In this document: piece after piece, positions 1-10,700 of the stretch
Layout: each line of letters begins with the position of its first letter
Position numbering within the stretch: position 1 is the first letter of the stretch
DNA from: an uncultured Flavobacterium sp.
Lineage (GTDB): Bacteria > Bacteroidota > Bacteroidia > Flavobacteriales > Flavobacteriaceae
Direction of reading: 5' to 3'
DNA length: 64,000 nucleotides
NCBI RefSeq assembly: GCF_946220915.1
Contig: NZ_CAMIHH010000001.1
Location: 28,158-92,157 of the forward strand
The notes under the pieces: generated by a model
The model's input: the letters and a program-made list of their open reading frames with translations, nothing else
The model's database searches: none
Told to the model about the DNA's origin: nothing
Position numbers and translations under genes: made by a program

Positions 1-2
1 GC

Positions 3-521
3 ATTATCTCTGTAGACTACAAGATCAGGGGCGACCTCGATGGCAACATGAGCCCTATCATGCCGTCGCTGGCAGGTGGTGGTACCATATCGGTACGCGA
101 TGTAAAGGTAGTCGGGCTAAAGCTGTTTGGCGGCATCAGCGATAAAACAGGCTCCAAGGAAATGGACAATCCGGATTTGAAAGACATACAGGTAAAAACC
201 ACGATAGATAATAACCTGATACGCATTGACGATTTTACGTTTAAAGTGGCGGTATTCAGGCCAACAATAAAAGGCACTACCAGTTTCGACGGGCTACTGG
301 ACCTGCGCATACGCCTTGGCCTTCCGCCGGCGGGGCTTATAGGGGTGCCCATTGTAGTGACGGGAACACATGAAGACCCACAGATAAAAGTATTTAGTAA
401 AACCGGTAAAAAAATTACCGAAGCGATCTATAACGAGAAAACCAACACGTTGGTTAAAAAAGAAAAGGCCGTAAAAAGTAAAGATGACAGGAATAAAGAC
501 AAAAAGAAAAAGCCCGATTAA
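3..521 (+). CDS. AsmA-family protein, C-terminal end (5' truncated by window edge)
   Basis: The reading frame is open from the first bases of the window, so the true start lies upstream; about 172 C-terminal residues are present. Phrases such as DYKIRGDLDGNMSPIMPSL and RPTIKGTTSFDGLLDLR resemble the C-terminal region of AsmA-like proteins, which in Bacteroidota are large inner-membrane-anchored proteins thought to bridge the periplasm and take part in lipid or outer-membrane homeostasis. The protein ends in a strongly basic tail (KKEKAVKSKDDRNKDKKKK). The family assignment rests on the C-terminal part only and is therefore moderate; the function of this member cannot be inferred further. Confidence 0.6.
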   Translation: MISVDYKIRGDLDGNMSPIMPSLAGGGTISVRDVKVVGLKLFGGISDKTGSKEMDNPDLKDIQVKTTIDNNLIRIDDFTFKVAVFRPTIKGTTSFDGLLDLRIRLGLPPAGLIGVPIVVTGTHEDPQIKVFSKTGKKITEAIYNEKTNTLVKKEKAVKSKDDRNKDKKKKPD

Positions 522-528
522 GGGCTTT
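509..528 (+). terminator. Possible weak terminator hairpin over the AsmA-like stop codon
   Basis: A 7-bp perfect stem (AAAGCCC / GGGCTTT) has the TAA stop codon in its loop. The downstream tract CGTCTTTCT is only partly T-rich, so termination efficiency is doubtful. Confidence 0.35.
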
Positions 529-610
529 CGTCTTTCTCATCTTTATAAAATTTAGGGACTGTTCATTACGCAGGCTTCGTCCATGATAACAGAAAGCTGC
601 TCCCGATTGG

Positions 611-1510
611 TTATGCGTTCAGCGCCTCCACCTTTATTTCCTCATCGTTCAGCATGTCTTTCAGCATGTTCTCAATGCCGCTCTTCAGGGTAAAGGTAGA
701 CGATGGGCATCCGCTGCACGCCCCCTGCAATATCACTTTAACGCGCTTTTCTTTTTCGTCATACGAATCGAAGGCAATGTTCCCGCCGTCTCCCTGTACT
801 GCTGGTTTTACATACTCCTCCAAAATGTTGATGATGCGCTGTGAAGTGCTGTCAAGACTGTCAAAATATTCCTCTTTTTGTTTTTCGGCTTGTGGCGTGG
901 CCAGTATTAGCGACTCATCAATAACCGGTTTTCCCTGTTCCATGTATTCGCGTATGAAAGTGCGCACTTCGCCTGTAAATTCGTTCCATTCGGCAACGGC
1001 ATACTTGGTAATGGAAATATAGTTTTCATCCATGAAAACTTCCTTCACAAACGGGAATTTAAAAAGCTCCTTTGCCAGCGGCGACGCAGCGGTTTCGTCA
1101 ATGTTCTTGAATTCGGCAGTGGTTTTCGTGATCAGCCTGTTCGATACGAATTTCATTACGGCCGGGTTGGGCGTGGTTTCTACGTAAATTGTAGAAGGCA
1201 CCTTTTTTGAAGGCTCATCTTCCTGTTTTACGATCATCCCGCCACCGTTCACAAAGCTTGCAATCTGTTCAGCTACGTCGTCCTGCACATCGGCCCACTC
1301 TACGATCGAGTATTTTTCGATGGCAATGAAATTTCCCGAAATGTAAACGGTTTTTACAAAAGGAAGATAGAATAATTGTTTGGCCAGGGGAGAGTTGGCT
1401 GTCTCATCAATGTTCTTATATTCAAAATTCCTGCTCCCGGCGATGAATTCGCTAAGCTCAAACTTCACGATGGCAGGGTTTTGCGTGGTTTTTATAGTTA
1501 CGGTTTCCAT
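611..1510 (-). CDS. NifU family Fe-S assembly protein with two Nfu N-terminal domains
   Basis: The 299-residue protein has two consecutive copies of the Nfu N-terminal domain (about residues 1-90 and 105-195; both contain TxNPAxxKF, FKNIDETA/YKNIDETA and SPLAKxLF) and a C-terminal NifU domain (about 215-299) with the CSGC motif at Cys265/Cys268. Nfu proteins bind a labile Fe-S cluster between the two CXXC cysteines of a dimer and deliver it to apo-proteins in the cytoplasm. The duplicated N-terminal domain is the usual architecture in Flavobacteria. It is convergent with the AsmA-like gene and divergent from the giant T9SS gene. Start ATG at 1510; no signal peptide. Confidence 0.9.
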   Translation of the reverse strand: METVTIKTTQNPAIVKFELSEFIAGSRNFEYKNIDETANSPLAKQLFYLPFVKTVYISGNFIAIEKYSIVEWADVQDDVAEQIASFVNGGGMIVKQEDEPSKKVPSTIYVETTPNPAVMKFVSNRLITKTTAEFKNIDETAASPLAKELFKFPFVKEVFMDENYISITKYAVAEWNEFTGEVRTFIREYMEQGKPVIDESLILATPQAEKQKEEYFDSLDSTSQRIINILEEYVKPAVQGDGGNIAFDSYDEKEKRVKVILQGACSGCPSSTFTLKSGIENMLKDMLNDEEIKVEALNA

Positions 1511-1685
1511 GATATCTTATTTTTTAAGCAAAATTAGCATAAAAAAAAATTAAAACGCGAGGTAGGGTTATCGGGTTTTGAAATGTTATTCCTAAAATAT
1601 GCCAGCTACATTAGTTATTTGTGTAATAAATTTAAATTAATTTGTGATTTTTTTAAATTTTCATCTAAAAGTATTGTTGAATATT

Positions 1686-1693
1686 TATATTTG
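1686..1693 (+). promoter_or_regulatory. Bacteroidota-type -7 promoter element for the giant T9SS gene
   Basis: TATATTTG matches TAnnTTTG. It would start transcription near 1698, giving a leader of about 75 nt. No convincing TTG lies 19 nt upstream. The rest of 1511-1771 is very AT-rich with no other feature I can support. Confidence 0.5.
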
Positions 1694-1771
1694 GTTCCTT
1701 ATACCTATTAACTGTTTGTTTTGGAATCGATAACAAGTTCTTAACAACCGGCCTATAATAAAAACTGCTAT

Positions 1772-4700
1772 ATGAAAAAACTACTACTTGTCCTCTTTTT
1801 AGTTTTAGGAGCGCTTGGCGCAAAGGCACAGTCCAATATTTCTGTGTTTAGCACCAATCCCGACAATGTATACATTCAGGGAGAGGTAATGACCTATTCT
1901 GTCATGGTGACCAATACCGGCCCACAGCCGGCAGCCAATGTGCTTGTATTCATGCCCATTCCGGCAGGGATACCCATGCCCCCGGGAATATTAAAGTTCT
2001 GGTGGTCGGGAAGCAATGGTTCGTCGGGCACCAACATTAACCTGAGCAATACCATTAACACATTGGCGGTTAATCAAACGGTAACGTATACCATTAACAT
2101 AAGGATACCCAGCGACTACGAACTGGAAATAGGCGATGTAAGGGTTACGTATGCTTCAAAGGCCGACCTGGAAGTTATCAATACTAATAACCAGGCGCAT
2201 TACACCCCCGGTGAATCATCGGAATATACAGTTACGGTAACCAACCACGGCCCGGAAGATGCCTATCTTGTGCGCGTGCAAAATGCGATTCCTGCAGGTG
2301 TGGCAAACTTTAGCTGGTCGGGCAATGAAGCTTCGGGCACTACCGCTCTCAATAATATCATTAATGTACTTCCGGTGGGCGAAACCGTAACTTATACTGT
2401 TAGCTTTGATGTACCCGCTACTTATACGGGCGATCTTACCAGCACCACTGCGCTTACGGCTTCTGTTACCGACCCTGTTCCAGGGTGCCCACAGTGCGCC
2501 GATACTGATACCGCAGCTGCAATTGCAGATATCGATGTGGTATATACCGATAACAAGGATACTTACATACCTGGCGAAGATTCTGTGTACACCGTAACCA
2601 TTACCAACAACGGTCCGGATGCAGTGGAAAGTTTTAACGTGCTGCAAATTGTTCCGGCGGGTGTAACCGAAGTGACGTGGACAGGCTCGAATGGCACGTC
2701 GGGTACAGGGCCGATTGACGATACAATCCCGGTATTTGAAACAGGGCAGGTGGTGACCTATACGGTTACAGTAACCATTCCTGAAGGCACAACCGGCGAT
2801 TTTCATACCGTGATATTCCCGACGGCACCCTTTTTAAGCGATCCCGATCCGGTATGCACCTTTTGTTCAGACCTGAATACCCTGGAGCAGATAGCCGATA
2901 TTGTAGTAGTAAATACCAACAGCCAGTTTAGCTACAATGCAGGCGAACAATCGGTATATACTGTGACCGTTACCAATGAAGGCCCCGCAGATGCTGTAAA
3001 TGTGGAAGTGTCCAATGCCATTCCGGCAGGGATAACAGGCTTTTCGTGGACGGGTACTAACGGTTCGGACGGTACCAATACGGCATTGTCGGACAACATT
3101 GCGCTTATGACAGCCGGACAAACGGTTACCTACACCATTACAATGGATGTGCCGGCAGGGTACAATGCACCCTCACTTATAAGTACAACGATAGTTACCA
3201 GCGACAACGACCCTGATGATTCCTGCGCGCTGTGCACCGATACCGATAACAATGTGCCGCTGGCCGATATTGTGGTGGTAAACACTAACAACCAGCAGGC
3301 TTATACACCGGGCACGAGCGTTGAATATACCCTGACCGTAACCAATAACGGGCCCGAAGATGCCGAAAACGTAAGCGTGGCCAATGCCATGCCTGCGGGT
3401 ATTACAGCATTTTCATGGACAGGCAGCAATGGTTCAGACGGTACGGATGAAGCTGTTGCCGACGTGATACCGGTTTTGGCAGCAGGAGAAACGGTAACCT
3501 ATACCGTAACCCTTGCCATCCCGGCAGATTATGATGAGGACGCGATTACAAGCCAGGCAGTGGTTACAAGCGATACGCAGGATCCTGTAACGGCATGCGA
3601 AAATTGCACGGATACGGATTACAATGCTGCCAATGCCGCCGATATTGTTGTGGTAAATACCGACAACAGCCTCACCTACACCGCAGGTGAAGATTCGGTT
3701 TATACGGTAACCGTAACCAACAACGGGCCCGCCGATGCAGTGAATATTTCGGTTTTAAATGCCATTCCGGCAGGGATAACCGATTTTTCATGGTCTGGCA
3801 GCAACGGCTCTTCAGGAACGGATGAAATGCTTGAAGATACGATTGCAACACTTGCTAACGGCGATTCGGTAACTTATACAATTACAGTGGGCATACCTGC
3901 CGCTTATGAGGGCGACCTGGTAAGCACGGCATCGGCCACATCGCTTGCCGACCCTGATACAGCCTGCGCATTATGCACCGATACGAATACCGATGAGGCT
4001 AACGAGGCCAACCTGGTGGTTACCAATACTAATGGCCAGGATAAATATACTCCGGGCACTACGGCCGAATATACGCTTACACTAACTAACGAAGGCCCTG
4101 ATACAGCCCTCGACATAGATCTTTCCAGCTTTGTGTCGCCTGGAATTGCCACCATCGCCTGGACAGGGAGCAATGGCACTTCGGGCACAGGGGCAGTGGC
4201 AGATAACATTGCTGCGCTTGCCATTGGCGAATCGGTTACCTATACCGTTACACTGGAGATACCATTAGCTTTTACGGGCGACCTTGTCAATACGGCCATC
4301 ATTTCGGCACAGACGACAGACCCTGTTGCAGAATGCCCCGGCTGTAGCGATGTAGATACTGCTGCGTCGGCTAATATCGTTACTGAAAAGACACTTGCAT
4401 CGGGTACGCAGTATACTGCCGGTACCGATGCCATATATACAATTACCGTTACTAACGAAGGGCCTGATGCTGCTACAGGTGTACTTGTGCAGGATATGGT
4501 GCCTGCCGGTCTCCCTGCAGATGATGCTGTATGGACAGGAAGCAACGGAACATCGGGCACGGGCAACCTTACAGATACCATAGCGACCCTTGCCCTGGGC
4601 GAAACGGTAACTTATACGTTTACCATACCCGTACCAAGCGGCTTTGACCAGGAAACAACTATTACAAATACGGTAACGGTAACCAGCACCTCAGTAGATC

Positions 4701-7700
4701 CTGTTCCCGCCTGTGACGACTGTACAGTTGTGGCTACGCCAAATCCGCAGGCCAACATTGTAACACTCAAAACCAACGGGCAGGACAAATACCTTGCCGG
4801 AGAGCAGACAACCTATACCATAACAATTACCAACCCCGGGCCAAGTGATGCCCATAACATTTCGGTTTCGGACCCTAAGCCGGTAAACATCCAGATGATG
4901 ACATGGGAAGGTAATGATGCCGGCGGATCGGGTGCCATGCAAAACACTATTAACGTGCTGCCTGCGGGTGAGAGCGTAGTGTATACCGTAACAATGTTCG
5001 TTCCGGAAAACTATCCTGATACCAGCTACCTGCTGAGAAATGTGGTAACGGTAACTTCTGAAACACCGGATCCCGTTCCTGCATGCCTGGGGTGCATAGA
5101 TGAAGATACCCCGCGCGGCAAGTTTGTTACCGTAACCCAAAACCAGTATTCTATTGAAGAACTGGTAAGGGATGTACTTATCGATGTACAATGTATAGAT
5201 ATATCAAACGTTAACTGGAATGGCGGCCCCGGCGACATGGGTATCGGCTACTTCCACAGGAATAACTCTACATTCCCTGTGAAAAACGGTATCATCATGC
5301 ATACCGGGAACTGTATGCAGGCAGGAGGCCCTAATACTACCACACTGGGCGGTGGAGGCTGGGGAGGCGATGGGCAGCTGCTTACATATATGCAGGCCTT
5401 CGACCCGGGGGCAACCAGCTATAATGATGTTTCGAGGATCGAATTTGATTTCATACCGCTTTCTTCAAACATGAGCTTTGAGTTTGTATTTGCTTCCGAA
5501 GAATATGGCGACTGGCAGTGCAGCTATTCTGATGCATTTGCGTTTTTCCTTACCCATGTTGATTCAAACGTTACCACCAACCTTGCCCTTGTGCCATCCA
5601 CTACTACGCCAATTGCCGTAACAACCATCAGGAATGCGGCCTACAACGGAGGCTGCGGGTCTGTAAATGCAGGGTTCTTTGGAGCATGGTATGGCGAAAA
5701 CCCGGCGCTTCCAATAGCGCTGAACGCACCGATAAACTTTGACGGAAGGACCGTTTTGATGACTGCGGCATCGCAGGTGGAAGCAGGCGACCTTTACCAT
5801 ATAAAACTTGTGATAGGCGACAGGAACGATAGCTCTTTTGACTCGGCCGTGTTCCTTGCTGCAGGTAGTTTCGACATAGGGCAGCCAACGCTTCCTGAAG
5901 ACATAACAATTGCGACGGGCAACGCACTTTGCCCGGATGAAGAATACGTGCTGGAAGTAGACCTCACGCCCGGAACTGATTTTATCGTGACCTGGGAGAA
6001 GGATGGCGAGGTAATTACCGATATCAATGATGAACCTGTCACTACAACATCGATACTGGTGACCGAGCCAGGTATCTATACTGTACTGGCGGCCTTCCCA
6101 TCGGCACCGGAATGTAACCTTACCGATACCGTGAGGATTGAATATCGTCCGGAAATTGAAGCTGCCGAGCCTGAAGACCTGACCCTTTGCGGAAACCCGG
6201 CCGAAACGGCAGTATTCGACCTTACGGATGTATATGAGGCCATGATGGAGCCGCTGCCGGACCCATCCTTTTATGAAGTGTTCTACTTTAACAGCATGGA
6301 GGAGATCATCAACGAGGATCCTAACATTCCGTTCCCGCAGAACTTTGTAGGTAATGATGGGCAGACAATTTACGTAAGCATTATGGGCTATGACAATAGC
6401 TGTAAAACGATAAGGAGCTTTGACCTTCATATAGTAGACTGTAACGTGCCGCTAAACCAGCCGCAGACAGTGCACATTTGTGAAGATGCGCCGTATGATG
6501 CCTATGAGATATTTGACCTTACAAGCCAGAACGACCAGATGATGGCAGGCCTGGAAGACCCTTCGCAATATGTGATCACGTACCATAACACACTTACAGA
6601 TGCCGAAACCGGCGATAACGACATTGATGCCCCTGAAACATATAACGGTACTACCGAAACGATTTTTGTAAGGGCAGAGAATATTGACAATGCTCAGGCA
6701 TATGGAACTACGCAGTTTAACCTGATAGTAACCCCGCAGCCATTCTTTGAAGACCTTGAGGATGTTGAGATTTGCGACAGCTACGTACTTCCTGTATTTG
6801 AGGAAGGCGACTATTTTACCGGTGCCGGAGGAACGGGGACTGTATTGGAAGATGGTACTTTAATTACGGCATCGCAAACCATATACAGGTACAAAGGCGA
6901 AGGAACTGCCACGTATGGCTGTAATTATGAAAACAGCTTCGAAGTAATTATCAATGAAACCCCTGAGGTAGATACCCCGGACGATGTCCAGGTATGCGGC
7001 AGCTATATCCTTCCGGCACTGGCATCGGGCGAATATTTTGATGCTGAGAACAATCCGGTAACCGCAGGTACGGAGATCACCGAAACGCAGGTTATAACCA
7101 TCAGCGCGCAAACAGGCACAGATGTTATCTGTTCGGATACGCATACATTTACAGTAACGGTTAACAATGCCCCTGTATTGGTACCGGCCACAGCCCTGGA
7201 GCAGTGCGATGAGGACTTTGACGGCTTTACCCAGTTTGACCTTGTGCCTGCTGCCGAACAGGTGGTAAACGGTGCAACCGGTCTTACCATTACATATCAC
7301 TCTACACTGGATCTTGCCCAAAGCGGTGTAGAAGACATAGAAGATCCGTCGGCCTACCCAAGCGCCCCGGGCAGCATCTTCATCAGGGCGGTTGAAGAAG
7401 GAACGACGACCAACTGCTACTCTGTGGAAGAAGTGCAGCTGATCGTATATGCGAGGCCAGCCGTGCCTCAGGTGGAAAATTATGTGGTTTGCGACGACAA
7501 TAACTCTCCTGATGGTATTGAGATATTTGACCTGACATCGAAAAATGCCGAAGCGACAACAGATCCTGAAGTGACCGTAACCTATTATACTTCGCTGGAA
7601 GGAGCCGAAGACGGGCAGGAAGACAGGATAACGGGTGATACTGCTTATGAGAGCGGCAATGCACAGGTATGGGTAAGGGTAGAAAGTGATTTTGGCTGCT

Positions 7701-10700
7701 ACAGCGTATCGTCGTTTGAACTTGTGGTAAATCCGCTGCCGCTTATAAACACAGCGATGGAGCCATTCTATGCCTGTGAGGAAGAACCCGGCGAGGGAAT
7801 GTTCGACCTTTCGGAAATTGACGAGGTTGTTACAATGGGAGCATCCGGGGTTTCGGTAAAATATTACGCAACACTGGACGAAGCAGCCATTGGTGGCGAC
7901 GAGACCGCATTGCCTGATGCATACCTGGCGGGCACTTCAAACATATATGCAAGGATTGAGGATGGCATAACAGAATGTGTTGTTATAGGCACTGTAGCTT
8001 TGGAGGTGCTTCCGGCACCTATTGCGACCGATCCTGCTCCGCTAAATGTGTGTGACCCTAATAATGATGAGGTAGCTATATTCAACCTTGACCCCATACT
8101 GGCACAGATCGAGGCACAGCTGGGCAATGTAGTTACCGCAGTACCTTTTGAAACCTACAACGATGCATTTTACAATGCTGTGAACAACATAATCGAAAAT
8201 ACATCGGCATATACCAATATCGAAGCTTATACTTCGGGTGGTGTGCAGCCAATTTACATAAGGGTGGAATCTGACCAGACCGATTGTTTCGACATCGTTA
8301 CGCTACAGCTCGTAGTGCAGCCTGTGCCGGAAGCCACAAAGCCGCAGCCTTACGCGGTGTGCGATAATGGTAGCAGCGATACGGATGGTATAGGCAATTT
8401 TGACCTTACTACAAGGATAGAGGAAATCCTGGGTGACATAGACCCGGCTTTCCCTGTAACATTCTTTGAGACTGAAGAAGATGCAATTGATAATATAGGC
8501 GGCATCCAGGCCCCTGCAAGCTATAACAGCCCAAGCGATATCATCTTTGCAAAAGTAACGAATACGGCTACCGGCTGTTATGACATCGTGGAGCTTGAGC
8601 TTATAGTAAACCCGCTTCCTGTGGCCAATCCACCGGCACCGCTTACACTTTGCGACCTGAATGCCCCTGGCGACGAGATCGAAGTATTTGACCTTAATAC
8701 TAAAATAGACGAGATCATTACAACGCCGCAGGGCGTGCAGGATGGTATTATTGTAACTTTCTTTAAGGATTATGATGATGCAGTGAACGGTACGGGTGTG
8801 AGCCAGATACTTACCCCGGAGGCATATACCAATGCCCAGGCTGTCGAAACAATTTTTGTTAGGGTGACAATTGAAGAAACAGGCTGTTACAGGATCGTGC
8901 TGCTGGATGTAAGGGTAGAGCCTGTCCCGGTACTCGTAATGCCAACGCAGGACGAGCTTACGGCCTGTGATACCACTGGCCTTGGAATAGGTGAATTTGA
9001 CCTGCAAGCGCTTATTGTAGATATGGTAAATGGTGCTCCAAACCTTGAGGTTACCTTCCATACAACCTACCAAGACGCGATAGGGGGAGATAACCCAATA
9101 ACCGAGGACCTTGCCAGCTACCACAACATCAATCCGTTTTTGCAATACCTGTATGTAAGGGTAGTAAACCCTGTAACCGGCTGTGTGAGGCTTGAGCCCT
9201 ACACGATAACACTTATTGTTGAGCCGGCACCGCAAGCGCCCGAAGACCTTGAAGACCTTGTAATGTGCGATGACCAGGATAACAATGGTGGAGACGGAAA
9301 GGCCTACTTTGATCTTACCGTTCAGGATGAGATCATACATACTGCCCTTGGAACTGATGATAGTACCCTGACAATCGAATACTTTACAACGCTCGAGAAT
9401 GCCAATTTCGGATCGCCAAGGATTACTAACCCTGTAAACTACTACGGAAGCCATGGCCAGACGATTTGGGTTAGGGTAGAAACCCCGGGTACAGAGTGTT
9501 TCAGCGTTACATCGTTCCAGCTTGAGCTGCATGAGCCTTTAACGCTTACAACGCCAAGTGTACTTGCTGTATGTAATGAAGAACTGGTAAACGGACAGAA
9601 TGATGCCGTTGCCGAATTTGACCTTACTGTTAAAGATGATGAGATATTGGGCGACCTTGGTATTGGCCAGGGAATGACGGTAACCTACTTTGAGATCGAC
9701 CCGCGTGTTGATCCCGCTGCAGCGCCTATTGCCGATCCTGCCGCATATACCAATCCGGGCCCTCCGATGGGTAACCCTAAGACATTATATGTAATGGTTA
9801 CTACTAAAGAAGGATGTAAGAGCTATACAACGCTTACCATAAAAGTGCTTCCGCTGCCTGTGCCGGACACTACGCCCGATGCGCTAAGGCAATGTGATGT
9901 GAACAGCTCGCCTGACGGAATGGAAATATTTGACCTGACCGATGCAGCAGCCGATATCAGGAATGGCGATGCCGGAATGGTGCTTACCTATTACGAAACC
10001 GAAGAAGATGCACACGAAAGGACTAACCTTATCGCTGACTTTACAGCATACAACAGTGGTAGCAGGACCATTTGGGTAAGGGCAGAAGCCAACACCCAAA
10101 ATGCAGCCGACCCGGTATGCTACCAGGTGGTATCATTTGAAATCATTGTGGATATGCTCCCAGCGCTTGGTGAAGCCGGGGTGATACCTCCATATGCAAT
10201 ATGCGAGCAGGATACCGACGGCATTGCCCTGTTCGATTTCAATACGCATATGGATGAGATTCTTGGGGAGACAACAAACCCTGATGATTACACGGTTAAA
10301 TTCTTTAGTAGCATGGCCAACGTTGGCCTTGGCATTGCAATGCCTTACATTTATACCAATACGAGTTCGCCAAACCAGCAGAACATATTTGTACAGGTAG
10401 TGAATAATGAAACGGAATGTACTATAGTTGCGCCACTTACGTTATTGGTAGAAGAAGCGGCTACAGCTTATCCTGTGACCGAAACGTTTTTTGAATGTGA
10501 TTATGACGGAACCAACGACGGCGTGTTTACGTTTGACCTGACGCGTGCCGATGACGATGCCCTTGGCCCTCAAAGCCCGTCAGACTACAGCGTGACTTAT
10601 TATACGACCGCAGAGGATGCCGAAGCTGGCACCAACGCTATTGCCAGCCCTACAGCTTTCCAGAACACTCCTGACTACCAGATGGTATGGGTAAGGGTAA

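Noticed and set aside
1829..5120. Regularly spaced repeats considered as CRISPR-like or satellite DNA
   Set aside because: The period is ~365 bp, units are diverged and in frame throughout; they are protein domain repeats and no cas genes are present.
8303..9532. 409-codon open frame antisense to the giant T9SS gene
   Set aside because: It lies wholly opposite a well-supported repeat protein, its translation is Tyr/Arg/Cys-rich without any domain, and its length follows from the codon use of the sense gene.
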